A stretch of 25,621 bases of DNA from assembly GCA_900542475.1 (NCBI GenBank), contig UQNO01000026.1, forward strand, positions 1 to 25,621. The letters run 5' to 3'. Within the stretch, counting starts at the first letter, position 1. Each line of letters starts with the position of its first letter. Origin of the DNA: an uncultured Bacteroidota bacterium (GTDB taxonomy: Bacteria > Bacteroidota > Bacteroidia > Bacteroidales > F082). Below are positions 15,326 through 23,539 of the stretch, piece after piece. A program made the translations under genes and the position numbers. The notes below the pieces were generated by a model. That model was not told the origin of the DNA. It ran no database searches and saw only the letters and a program-made list of their open reading frames with translations.

Positions 15326-17863
15326 TTATTCTATATTATTGAGCATCAATATTTTAATTATAGGATTTTCAACATTAGTGTTAAACTTCACTGTTTTCAC
15401 AACATTGGGCTCGATGTCGAAGAAATTGTCAGACAAACCGAGGCATTGAGCGTTCTCGGAGAAGTCAACATAGACATCTTTGACCAAAGTATTCGCAGCT
15501 ATAGTTATCGTACCGACACCATTTTCAACTTTTATTTCAGGATTCAAATCTACTTTTTTCAGTTTCAAATCCTTCGGATAGGCGAGATACTGTATTCTTT
15601 CAGCAAGAATCGACTCATTTTCAATCAGTTGCATTTTGACATAAATCTCATTTTTATCAAATTCCTCGACGAATGAGTTCAAGTCGAGCGGCAATTTTAC
15701 GCATCCGTTTTCTGCAATAGACACATCAACGTTGAGTGATTTCAACAGTTTCCCGTCAAAATCATAAATGTCGAGATGCAATTCGGCGTTTATCACATGA
15801 TAGGTATCGTTGTTGGCGTAAATTTTGAAGTTTCCGTCTGTCGTCGGGAGCACACCTATTAATATAGGTGCATACAAATCTTTAAGTTTCCAGTGCAACG
15901 CTTTTTTGTTTCCATTATAATCTATTGACGACCAAGATATTACAGGCCAGGCGTCATTCAGTTGCCAATAAAGTGTGCCCATGCTGTATGGTTTTGCTGC
16001 GCGCTGCGCCTCGATGGCGAGACCGACGCCATAAGCCTGTGACAACTGACTACAGTAAACGTTGCGTGCATGACTGTCATCTCGATCGAGTGCGGGAAGC
16101 GGAGAAGCCTCCTCCTGTTTACCTGGCATTTCTCCATTTCGCTTTGCTTCAGCAGAAAAGACGTATTGCTCTATGTGTTTTTGAATCAATTTCTCGCCTC
16201 TTGGATGTTTTTGATGCTTGGTATTTATATAAGGATATGCCTGATAGCCGAATTCGCTATTGAAGCGTCCCACTTTTTCAAGATACATCTCATAAGGCAG
16301 TTCTCCCCACCAAACGCCCCAATAATGGACATCGCCTTCGGTCAGGCTCTCCGGTTTGCCCCAGCCGTTTTTCGGCGAGCTCGACCAATACGAGCGCGTA
16401 CCGTCGTAGGTATCAACGACTTCAGAGAAAATATCGACAAACAAAGTGTCCATTCCGTGTTTCATTTCAGCATAATCGGCATCGAGCCAACCCATTGACT
16501 TTTGCCAGCCCCAATTGACATAACCCTCGCTCACCTCATTGTTGCCGCACCACATCGCCAGTGACGGATGATTCTGATAATGAACAACTTGCTGTATCGC
16601 CTCTTTCTTCACATTATTCAAAAATTCATCGGAATAAGGGTAAGTGGTGCCGGCAAACATGAAATCCTGCCACACCATAATGCCAAGACTGTCGCAAATG
16701 TCGTAAAAACAATCCGGAGGATAGATACCGCCGCCCCAAACACGTAACATATTGAAATGACACGACTTGCACTCCGCCAACAACTTGGCGGTCTTTTCCC
16801 GATTCATCCACGTCTCTATCATTTCCTCGGGGACATAATTAGCGCCTTTGATATAAACTTGCTTTCCATTCACCTTGAAATACATGGCACTTCCAATGCT
16901 GTCGGGTTCTTCTATCAACTCGATTTTCCTGATTCCAGTTGTAACATGTTTTGCATCGACGAGTTTGTCATTTTCATAAATTTTAATAGCGAAATCAGTC
17001 AAATTTTGCTCCCCCATCTCATTCGGCCACCATAACTCCGCGTCTTGCAGGTTAAATGGTATGCGCAAAAGGTGTTTACCCTCGCCAAAAAATGTTTTTT
17101 CAGCAAGTTTAACGCCGTTATTAAAGACATCAAATCTCAACGACTGTTTGCCATCAATGGAAACATTGATATTTGCTGTCATTTCCGCTCCATCATCATT
17201 TATATTTTTGGTCAAGACCGATATTTTTTCAATTTTGAAGTCATTCCAGCCGACAAGTTCCACATCTTTCCAGACACCTATGTTGAGGTAGCGAGGCGCC
17301 CAATCCCAACCGTTTTGATAGGCTGCTTTACGCATAACGGCATATTTTTCCGGGAAACGGAGACGATAAGTCTCAATAAGACTATCTCTTTGAGCGTCAA
17401 ATGGATAGAAACGAATATGTAGTTCATTATCACGTTTTTTAAGAAGATTTTTAACATCTTTTTCATAACGGATAAACATATTATCGGAACGCAGAACCTT
17501 CTCGCCATTGAGCCAGACATCTGAATAAGTATCTAAACCATTGAAAATCAAGTCGATATTATCTTTCTCCCAAACATCGTTTTTGACATCGAATTTCAAA
17601 ACATAATCCCATTGATGTTGGGAAATCCATTGCAACTCCTTCTCCACCTCGCCTTCCCCGTAAGGATGCGGAATTAGTCCGTTTTCATACAAATCGGCAT
17701 GTACTTCTGATGGAATGTTGACTTGCAGATTGATATTCAAGGTGTCGGTTTTCAATTTCCAGCCTTGGTTAAGAGATTGTAAAACCTCGTGACTATTGCT
17801 TTTGCATGCGACAAAAAGCGCTGGAAGTAACAATAATAATAACAATAGTTTCTTCATATTCAT
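15326..17863 (-). CDS. Beta-mannosidase lipoprotein, glycoside hydrolase family 2
   Basis: The 845-residue product starts with a lipoprotein signal (poly-Leu core, lipobox L-F-V-A-C with C20). The GH2 architecture follows: a sugar-binding jelly roll (about 25-205), an Ig-like domain (about 210-312), a TIM barrel (about 315-650) and C-terminal beta domains. Catalytic residues are visible: W-C-G-N-N-E with acid/base Glu443, and F-N-S-E-F-G with nucleophile Glu537. L-R-V-W-G-G-G (373-379) and the W-D-W-A-P region (186-190) are typical of beta-mannosidases. It should remove terminal beta-mannose from oligosaccharides or glycoproteins at the periplasm or surface. It has no SusC/SusD neighbours. 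It is co-linear with the MBOAT and AlgJ-like genes, suggesting a glycan processing role rather than a classic utilisation locus (inference). Confidence 0.93.
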   Translation of the reverse strand: MNMKKLLLLLLLLPALFVACKSNSHEVLQSLNQGWKLKTDTLNINLQVNIPSEVHADLYENGLIPHPYGEGEVEKELQWISQHQWDYVLKFDVKNDVWEKDNIDLIFNGLDTYSDVWLNGEKVLRSDNMFIRYEKDVKNLLKKRDNELHIRFYPFDAQRDSLIETYRLRFPEKYAVMRKAAYQNGWDWAPRYLNIGVWKDVELVGWNDFKIEKISVLTKNINDDGAEMTANINVSIDGKQSLRFDVFNNGVKLAEKTFFGEGKHLLRIPFNLQDAELWWPNEMGEQNLTDFAIKIYENDKLVDAKHVTTGIRKIELIEEPDSIGSAMYFKVNGKQVYIKGANYVPEEMIETWMNREKTAKLLAECKSCHFNMLRVWGGGIYPPDCFYDICDSLGIMVWQDFMFAGTTYPYSDEFLNNVKKEAIQQVVHYQNHPSLAMWCGNNEVSEGYVNWGWQKSMGWLDADYAEMKHGMDTLFVDIFSEVVDTYDGTRSYWSSSPKNGWGKPESLTEGDVHYWGVWWGELPYEMYLEKVGRFNSEFGYQAYPYINTKHQKHPRGEKLIQKHIEQYVFSAEAKRNGEMPGKQEEASPLPALDRDDSHARNVYCSQLSQAYGVGLAIEAQRAAKPYSMGTLYWQLNDAWPVISWSSIDYNGNKKALHWKLKDLYAPILIGVLPTTDGNFKIYANNDTYHVINAELHLDIYDFDGKLLKSLNVDVSIAENGCVKLPLDLNSFVEEFDKNEIYVKMQLIENESILAERIQYLAYPKDLKLKKVDLNPEIKVENGVGTITIAANTLVKDVYVDFSENAQCLGLSDNFFDIEPNVVKTVKFNTNVENPIIKILMLNNIE

Positions 17864-17871
17864 AATTCTTT

Positions 17872-17973
17872 GTTATTTCGAGTGCGGCAAAGTGGAGTCG
17901 AAAAATCCTCGTTTTACCATATTATTCAATTGTTTACGTTTACAAAGAGCTTCTCCGTTTTGGTCGAAATGAC
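17872..17973. repeat. MITE-like element, copy C, overlapping the cutC 3' end
   Basis: A 102-bp element with termini GTTATTTCGA (17872-17881) and TCGAAATGAC (17964-17973), inverted with 9 of 10 matches. Left and right halves resemble copies A and B. Positions 17926-17973 are translated as the last 15 codons and stop of cutC. The rest fills most of the 62-bp gap before the beta-mannosidase gene. Confidence 0.7.
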
Positions 17974-18714
17974 ATCTGTAAAATTTTTAATTCTTGCCAA
18001 ATCCGATATTTTAAATCGCATGTCAGCGCCGGTGTCGTCAATACCTTTCGGATACAAATCACGGTGGCTATCAGCAGTATATGATGTCAGTGAAGCATGA
18101 ACATTTTTCACTCCTGTTGCCGTGATTATTCTTTCAACATTTTTCTCGTCGATGCCGCCTCCTGCCATGATATTGATACGTTCACCGAACAGAGTCTGCA
18201 TCTCCCGGATTTTGTCAACTCCATCGTAAGCTGTTGGTTTACAACCAGATGTGAGCACTTTATCGAAACCGAGGTCTATCAATGTTTTCATAGCGTCAAG
18301 AGGATTGCCGCATGCGTCTATGGCACGATGGAATGTGAATTTCATTTTCCCGCCTGCCGTCATCATCTTTTTTATCGCAGGGACGTCTATATCGCCGTTG
18401 GCGTTCAAAGCGCCAATCACCACGCCTTCATATCCAAGGTCTTCCACCAATTTGATGTCCTCGCACATGATAGCGATTTCGTCATCATTATAGATATAAT
18501 TTCCCGGACGACAACGGATTAAGACGCGGATTGGGAACGGCTTGTGTTTTTCACCGGTTAAAAAAAATTCACTTTTACAATGCAGCAAGGTACCATACGA
18601 CGGTGTCACGCCGCCCACTTCCAGCGCCTCGCAAAGCTCGGCGCAATCAGCACCACCGGCGATGCCGTTCATTATTGACTGACAACCGTTTGCACAAAGT
18701 TCGAATCGGATCAT
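17926..18714 (-). CDS. cutC: CutC family protein
   Basis: The 262-residue product has the CutC TIM-barrel signature: G-G-A-D-C-A-E-L-C-E-A-L near residues 20-31 with G-G-V-T-P-S just after, R-C-R-P-G (67-71), G-A-L-N-A-N-G-D-I-D (101-110), F-T-F-H-R-A-I-D (126-133), L-T-S-G-C (154-158), and M-A-G-G-G-I (183-188). The family was named for copper homeostasis in Escherichia coli, but its biochemical role is not settled. It is slightly longer than typical members. The extra tail from about V248 on is encoded by the repeat element copy C, which also provides the stop codon. It is the likely first gene of a run with the mannosidase, MBOAT and AlgJ-like genes. Confidence 0.92.
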   Translation of the reverse strand: MIRFELCANGCQSIMNGIAGGADCAELCEALEVGGVTPSYGTLLHCKSEFFLTGEKHKPFPIRVLIRCRPGNYIYNDDEIAIMCEDIKLVEDLGYEGVVIGALNANGDIDVPAIKKMMTAGGKMKFTFHRAIDACGNPLDAMKTLIDLGFDKVLTSGCKPTAYDGVDKIREMQTLFGERINIMAGGGIDEKNVERIITATGVKNVHASLTSYTADSHRDLYPKGIDDTGADMRFKISDLARIKNFTDVISTKTEKLFVNVNN

Positions 18715-18731
18715 TTTTGTTATTTTTTTTG

Positions 18732-18739
18732 CAAAGATA
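18732..18739 (-). promoter_or_regulatory. -7 promoter motif for cutC
   Basis: The minus strand reads TATCTTTG, an exact TAnnTTTG match 17 bp before the cutC ATG at 18714. The expected -33 position falls in the heptad hairpin at 18751-18809, and no TTG is seen there. Confidence 0.5.
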
Positions 18740-18750
18740 ATACTTTTTAG

Positions 18751-18809
18751 ACTTTAGACCTTGGACTTTAGCAAAAAAACTAAAATCCAACGTCTAAAGT
18801 CCAAGGTCT
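18751..18809. repeat. Heptad-repeat hairpin between divergent cutC and mutS2
   Basis: Arms 18751-18771 and 18780-18800 are inverted with 19 of 21 matches around an 8-nt A-rich loop. An alternative perfect 16-bp pairing uses 18756-18771 with 18794-18809. Each arm is built from degenerate 7-bp units (ACTTTAG, ACCTTGG and their complements). The element sits exactly between the two divergent -7 motifs. Confidence 0.75.
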
Positions 18810-18815
18810 TTTTAC

Positions 18816-18823
18816 TATTTTTG
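18816..18823 (+). promoter_or_regulatory. -7 promoter motif for mutS2
   Basis: TATTTTTG, an exact TAnnTTTG match, lies 18 bp before the mutS2 ATG at 18842. Its -33 region is inside the hairpin arm and has no clear TTG. Confidence 0.5.
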
Positions 18824-18841
18824 CACTCTAATTTTAATTGA

Positions 18842-21277
18842 ATGATATATCCTTCGGATTTTGAAAACAAGATAGGCTTCGGACTTATAAGAGAGCGTCT
18901 CAACACCTTGTGTATCAGCGATATGGGCAAGGAATTCGTTGACAAAATGTGTTTTTGCACCGATGTTGACGAGATTCGCGCTTACCTTCGCCTGATTCAG
19001 GATTTTCTGACATTGATGCAAGACGGGGTGCCTTTTCCTGTGCGTGATTACAACGATTTGCGCGAGGAGTTTCATCATCTCGCCATCGACGGCACCGTCA
19101 TAAGCCTCGACAGCATGTTCGCGCTTAAACCCACGCTAAACGCGCTGTCATATATTTTCAAATTCTTCAAGTCGGAAGCTTCAGAGAGGGTGCCGTATCT
19201 AAAGGCCTTGGCCGAAGGTGTTTCCATTGACAATCATATCTTCACGGAGACAAACCGTCTCATCGACGACAATGGCGAGATTCCCGACAACGCATCACCA
19301 GGACTCGCCGAGATACGTGGCGAGATAAGGAGGAAACAGAGCTCCATCGACCACAAGATGCGAAAAATTCTCATCAATGCGAAAAATTCGGGGTGGACTG
19401 ATAGCACGGCGGAGATGACCATACGCAACGGAAGACCTGTGATTCCTGTGCGAGCCGCCGACAAACGCGCATTGCGCGGATTCATTCACGACGAGTCGGC
19501 GACAGGACAAACTGTTTACATAGAGCCGGCGGAAATCTTCGAGACCAACAACGAAATCAAAGAGCTCGAATACGCCGAAAGACGCGAAATCAACAGGATT
19601 TTATTGGCTTTCACAAAGATTTTGAGACCCGAAATCCCGAACCTTGTGATGGCATGGCGGCTCCTCGGATTGCTTGATTTCATTCGTGCCAAAGCACTGT
19701 TAAGCCGTGAATACAACTGCATCATTCCCGAAATCGTCGACGAGCCTATGTTTGAATGGATTGAGGCGCGGCACCCGCTATTGGAGCAGAAACTGAAAGG
19801 ACAAGGAAAACATATCACTCCGTTGGATTTGAGGCTTGGTGTTTCTTGTCATTCCGAGCGAAACGATGCAGGGAGAATCCTCGTCATTTCCGGTCCTAAC
19901 GCCGGTGGCAAGTCCGTGTGCCTCAAGACAATTGGTTTACTTCAGTATATGTTGCAGTGCGGCCTGTCAATTCCTGTGAAAATCGACTCGAAATGCGGCG
20001 TGTTTCACGACATGTTCATCGACATCGGCGATGAGCAGTCGCTTGAGAACGACCTCTCGACTTATAGTTCTCACCTTCTAAACATGAAAGCGTTGCTCGA
20101 ACACGGCAACGAGCGTTCTCTGTTTCTCATCGATGAGTTCGGAACAGGCACCGAGCCGCAGCTCGGAGGTGCGATAGCAGAAGCCATCTTATTGAAAATG
20201 AATGAGAAAAAGGCGTTTGGAGTGGTCACGACGCATTATGCCAACCTCAAGTTGCTTGCCGACAACAATCCGGGTATCGTCAACGGCGCCATGCTGTTCG
20301 ACACCCGTTATCTACAGCCACTTTACGTGATGATGACAGGCAAGCCGGGCAGCTCTTTCGCCTTTGAAATCGCCAGAAAAATCGGATTCCCTAAAGACAT
20401 TCTCGATGCAGCCGCTAATATCTCCGGAAGGGAACATCTCGACTTCGACAAACAGCTTCAGCAACTCGAAATAGAGAAGAAAGAAGTTCGCAAGAAAGAA
20501 TACGAGTTGAAAGTAGCCGACAAACTTCTTGATGAAGTCGTCACGAAATACAAGACGCAACTCGCTGATATTGAGAGAAATAAAAACAAACTTTTGAAAG
20601 AAGCGAGCAGAGAGGCGCAGGAAATCATCGACAGAGCCAACGCCAAGATTGAAAAAACGATACGTGAAATCAAAGAGGCGCAGGCGGAGAAGGTTCGCAC
20701 TAAAGAACTTCGCGAGGAACTGAAAGAGACGAGACAAAACCTCGCCAACGAAGAGAGAAACCTCTCGAAAAAACTAAAAACAGAAGATATTGAAGGTGTT
20801 GAGAATATTGGCTTTGAAGTCGGCGACACAGTGTGCATCAACGAGTTAGAGGTCATCGGCGAACTCATGGCAATATCCGGCACCGATGTCACCGTACAGT
20901 TTGGTGGCGTGAGACTGCGTACAACAGCCGACAAATTGCGCAAAATGAGCAAGGCTCAAGCCAAGAAAGCCGCCAACAACCCGTCGTATCTGCGTAAAAG
21001 CATCATGAACGACATCAACGAGAAAGCGCAACACTTCAACCTCACCTTGGACGTGCGCGGTCAAAGAGGCGACGAGGCCATCGACAAAGTGGCGAAATAC
21101 ATCGACGAGGCTAATCTTTTGAGTATCAAAGAAGTGAGCATCCTGCACGGGAAAGGCAACGGCATCTTGCGCAAACTCATCAGAGAATATCTTAACAAGC
21201 AGTCATGCGTGCAGTCATTCAACGATGCGAGCCTCGAAACAGGCGGCGCGGGGATTACGAGAGTGACGCTGAAATAG
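18842..21277 (+). CDS. mutS2: MutS2 (ATPase with Smr endonuclease domain)
   Basis: The 811-residue product has the MutS core and clamp (about 1-320). Walker A is S-G-P-N-A-G-G-K-S (350-358), Walker B is L-F-L-I-D-E-F-G (427-434), and T-T-H-Y (463-466) follows. A long Lys/Glu-rich coiled coil runs about 535-650. The C-terminal Smr domain (about 735-811) contains L-D-V-R-G (736-740) and L-H-G-K-G-N-G-I-L-R (768-777). MutS2 lacks the mismatch-binding domain; it acts on recombination intermediates and, in some bacteria, on collided ribosomes. Between P-L-D-L (327-330) and R-I-L-V-I-S-G there is an extra stretch, S-C-H-S-E-R-N-D-A-G (335-344), that matches a repeat element in DNA. A hairpin overlaps the stop codon. 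Confidence 0.95.
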   Translation: MIYPSDFENKIGFGLIRERLNTLCISDMGKEFVDKMCFCTDVDEIRAYLRLIQDFLTLMQDGVPFPVRDYNDLREEFHHLAIDGTVISLDSMFALKPTLNALSYIFKFFKSEASERVPYLKALAEGVSIDNHIFTETNRLIDDNGEIPDNASPGLAEIRGEIRRKQSSIDHKMRKILINAKNSGWTDSTAEMTIRNGRPVIPVRAADKRALRGFIHDESATGQTVYIEPAEIFETNNEIKELEYAERREINRILLAFTKILRPEIPNLVMAWRLLGLLDFIRAKALLSREYNCIIPEIVDEPMFEWIEARHPLLEQKLKGQGKHITPLDLRLGVSCHSERNDAGRILVISGPNAGGKSVCLKTIGLLQYMLQCGLSIPVKIDSKCGVFHDMFIDIGDEQSLENDLSTYSSHLLNMKALLEHGNERSLFLIDEFGTGTEPQLGGAIAEAILLKMNEKKAFGVVTTHYANLKLLADNNPGIVNGAMLFDTRYLQPLYVMMTGKPGSSFAFEIARKIGFPKDILDAAANISGREHLDFDKQLQQLEIEKKEVRKKEYELKVADKLLDEVVTKYKTQLADIERNKNKLLKEASREAQEIIDRANAKIEKTIREIKEAQAEKVRTKELREELKETRQNLANEERNLSKKLKTEDIEGVENIGFEVGDTVCINELEVIGELMAISGTDVTVQFGGVRLRTTADKLRKMSKAQAKKAANNPSYLRKSIMNDINEKAQHFNLTLDVRGQRGDEAIDKVAKYIDEANLLSIKEVSILHGKGNGILRKLIREYLNKQSCVQSFNDASLETGGAGITRVTLK
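19848..19883. repeat. Half MITE-like element in frame within mutS2
   Basis: The 36 bp start GTCATTCCGAG and end GAATCCTCG, like the left half of copy C (GTTATTTCGAG...AATCCTCG). The length is exactly 12 codons, so the reading frame is kept. It encodes about residues 336-347 of MutS2, just before Walker A. Assignment is by eye from ends and spacing. Confidence 0.5.
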
Positions 21278-21283
21278 CGTCAC
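21263..21283 (+). terminator. Hairpin over the mutS2 stop codon
   Basis: GTGACGCT (21263-21270) and AGCGTCAC (21276-21283) form a perfect 8-bp stem with a 5-nt loop that includes the start of the TAG stop. The T-rich stretch (GGTTTTCT) only begins about 8 nt later, so terminator function is plausible but weak. Confidence 0.4.
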
Positions 21284-21368
21284 CGTCTATGGTTTTCTAT
21301 AGATTGTTTATAATCTTAGCCAGGCACATATCCGTTTCCGTTGTACGAGAGTCGCTAATAAACTAAAA

Positions 21369-23300
21369 TTATTTTATCACAATTCTTTTCGCCATTCTGT
21401 CAACGCCATTATCAACGGCGACGAAATATATCCCTTTCGGGAAAGAACTCAAATCAAGTATTCCGTTAGAAAACCCTTTGTGTTCCAACACCTTTACTCC
21501 CGACAAGTTATAGACGACAAGATTATAATTGCGGTTTAATTCCGTTGAAACATTCACAATTCCGTTAGAAGGATTTGGCGAAATCGACAGATTAAATTTC
21601 TCGCCGACATAATTCTCATTCACATCTTGATGGTCGAAATTGATATACAAATCATCGACTGCCATCTTATTGGAGCTTGACGAGGCGGCTCCTCTACCAC
21701 TTCCCTCCCATCTGATCCTGACTTGCACATAATCATTGCCAATATAGTCGTTCAAAGAATATGCGTAATCATTCCATTTCCCCATAGCATCGTCGATTTT
21801 AGCGATTTTATGCCATGTTTTCCTATCTGTAGTGACTTCAACAAAAACATTTACATTATACTGCCATATTCCACCAGTCACCCTATACATCTTAAAACCC
21901 AGAGAGACGTCCTCGGTGGTCTCGGGAATTGAAAACCATGGCAACTCTATGATTTGCAAAATATTATCTTGAGTATAAGTCTCGGCTTTCAGGCATTTTC
22001 TTTGTTTAAACCAGCCAACAATCCAATTCTCATTATAAAGATGCAAATCACCAGCCGTATCATCTTCAAAATCATACAACACGGGTGTTTGCAGCGGTTC
22101 TCTCGAAAACACAGAATCCACATTTGAAGCCGGACTTTCCAAGCCGTCAGTATTGACACCTTTTACAAAATAATTATGCCATTCGCCGTCAACGGAATTT
22201 TCATCGACGAAAGAATTTTCGGCTGTTTCCGCGATTAACACATTGTCTTTAAACACCTTATACGACTCGGTTTCAGCAGCGTCGTTCCAGCTCAAAAACA
22301 CATCGCCATTTTTAATCGTTGCGCTGAAATCCTGTGGTGCGAGCCATCCGTTGGCCAATTCCGCCGCGGCTGCGACGACTGCTTTCACGAAGCCCTGCGA
22401 CAACGCGAAGCAGTTCACACCTGTGCCTATGGTATCGTTTGGTGTATGATAATAAATGTTTTGCGCATAATATTCAATATCGCCGATATAAAGCGCCGGA
22501 TATTCATGTATATTAAAACTCATGTGGTCGTCGCCGTATGAATCCAGCCATTTTGTATAGCGCAGCGTCGGCATCTCCGGAATGTAGAGATTTGCCACCT
22601 TTTGATAATAATCATACAGTTTTTCAGAGATATAAGAATAGCCGGAATACATTGTCACAGGACCATATTCCTTGCCTGGCCAGAAGCCTATCATATCCAT
22701 ATTGAAAACGCCGGTGATATGCATCTCCTCACGGGCGCATTTCTGTGCAAACGGGTAGCTGCCGACCATCCAACGTTCCTCGCCGTTGAACGGGATATAA
22801 AGGATAGTGCGTTTGAACTGATACTGACTCAAAATGCGCGCACATTCAAGCACTCCGGCGGTTCCCGAAGCGTTGTCGTCGGCACCGGGGCCGTCAGGGT
22901 GGTCGTAATGCGACGAGATGATGATATACTCATCAGGAAACTCCGTTCCGGGCTGAATGGCAATGACATTGCCGGCATCGAGAGTGTCGGTCTCACCTAT
23001 GGTAGCGGTATGATTGTGGATATATGTCTCCAACCCGATTTCATCAAAGCGGTCGAGGAGATAATTTTGCACTATCAACGCCTCTGGCTGCATCGCATCG
23101 CGAACATACTGCTGCATCCAGTAAATCGTGTTGTACAAATTCACAGTATCAACCTGATTTATCATGTCCATGACAGTCGGATTTACCTGAAAAACATCAG
23201 GATAAGTTTGGTTTCGGTTACCCTTGTTATCAATAAGTTGGGCATTTAAGATATTTACACAAAGCAAAACCGTGACGACAAATATCGAAAATCTTTTCAT
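21369..23300 (-). CDS. Secreted M28 metallopeptidase with T9SS sorting domain
   Basis: The 643-residue product begins with a signal peptide (MKRFSIFVV..., likely cut after A20). The M28 aminopeptidase-type domain (about 40-320) has a complete two-zinc site: H131 in S-S-H-Y-D-H, D141 in G-A-D-D-N-A-S-G, catalytic/ligand E174-E175 in N-G-E-E-R, D202 in N-M-D-M-I-G, and H285 in Y-Y-H-T-P-N-D-T. A fibronectin-III-like domain (about 322-398), a jelly-roll domain (about 405-556) and a type A T9SS sorting domain (about 567-643, with S-P-N-P-S-N-G and a terminal K-R-I-V-I-K) follow. It should be exported to the surface and release N-terminal residues from peptides. A TTG start at 23324 is rejected because it lies within the predicted -7 promoter motif at 23322-23329. 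Confidence 0.92.
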   Translation of the reverse strand: MKRFSIFVVTVLLCVNILNAQLIDNKGNRNQTYPDVFQVNPTVMDMINQVDTVNLYNTIYWMQQYVRDAMQPEALIVQNYLLDRFDEIGLETYIHNHTATIGETDTLDAGNVIAIQPGTEFPDEYIIISSHYDHPDGPGADDNASGTAGVLECARILSQYQFKRTILYIPFNGEERWMVGSYPFAQKCAREEMHITGVFNMDMIGFWPGKEYGPVTMYSGYSYISEKLYDYYQKVANLYIPEMPTLRYTKWLDSYGDDHMSFNIHEYPALYIGDIEYYAQNIYYHTPNDTIGTGVNCFALSQGFVKAVVAAAAELANGWLAPQDFSATIKNGDVFLSWNDAAETESYKVFKDNVLIAETAENSFVDENSVDGEWHNYFVKGVNTDGLESPASNVDSVFSREPLQTPVLYDFEDDTAGDLHLYNENWIVGWFKQRKCLKAETYTQDNILQIIELPWFSIPETTEDVSLGFKMYRVTGGIWQYNVNVFVEVTTDRKTWHKIAKIDDAMGKWNDYAYSLNDYIGNDYVQVRIRWEGSGRGAASSSSNKMAVDDLYINFDHQDVNENYVGEKFNLSISPNPSNGIVNVSTELNRNYNLVVYNLSGVKVLEHKGFSNGILDLSSFPKGIYFVAVDNGVDRMAKRIVIK

Positions 23301-23321
23301 ATTTATAGGATTAAGTGACTG

Positions 23322-23329
23322 CAAATATA
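23322..23329 (-). promoter_or_regulatory. -7 promoter motif for the M28 peptidase
   Basis: The minus strand reads TATATTTG, an exact TAnnTTTG match 21 bp before the ATG at 23300. No TTG at standard -33 spacing was found. It also rules out the upstream TTG as the translation start. Confidence 0.45.
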
Positions 23330-23422
23330 TAAAAAACTTGCAAATGAGCGATTGTTTTCAAACAAATTGATTAAAAAAGCGGGGAATCGATGTGTTTTCG
23401 CAAAAATTTGCGGCGACAAATA

Positions 23423-23456
23423 AAAACAAGCAGTCGTCATTGACTGACAACTGCTT
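23423..23456 (-). terminator. Intrinsic terminator of metK
   Basis: On the minus strand AAGCAGTTGTCA (23445-23456) pairs with TGACGACTGCTT (23428-23439), 11 of 12 matched, around a 5-nt loop. It is followed directly by GTTTTTATTTG. It lies about 84 bp after the metK stop and before the M28 promoter. Confidence 0.7.
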
Positions 23457-23465
23457 TGTTAAATC

Positions 23466-23520
23466 GTCGGAGATTTTTTCGCCACACCTTTCCTATCGTA
23501 GAGGCTCCGGTCGAAATCAC
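23466..23520. repeat. Partial MITE-like element after metK
   Basis: The end TCGAAATCAC (23511-23520) matches the element's right terminus TCGAAATGAC at 9 of 10 positions. GGAGATTTTTTCG upstream resembles its inner GAGATTTCTC block. The left terminus is missing. It sits between the metK stop and the metK terminator. Confidence 0.45.
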
Positions 23521-23539
23521 GCCAACCAACTGCCGGCGG

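Noticed and set aside
23399..23412. Small palindrome CGCAAAAATTTGCG as a second terminator
   Set aside because: Only 6 bp of stem and no following T-run. The stronger hairpin at 23428-23456 explains metK termination.
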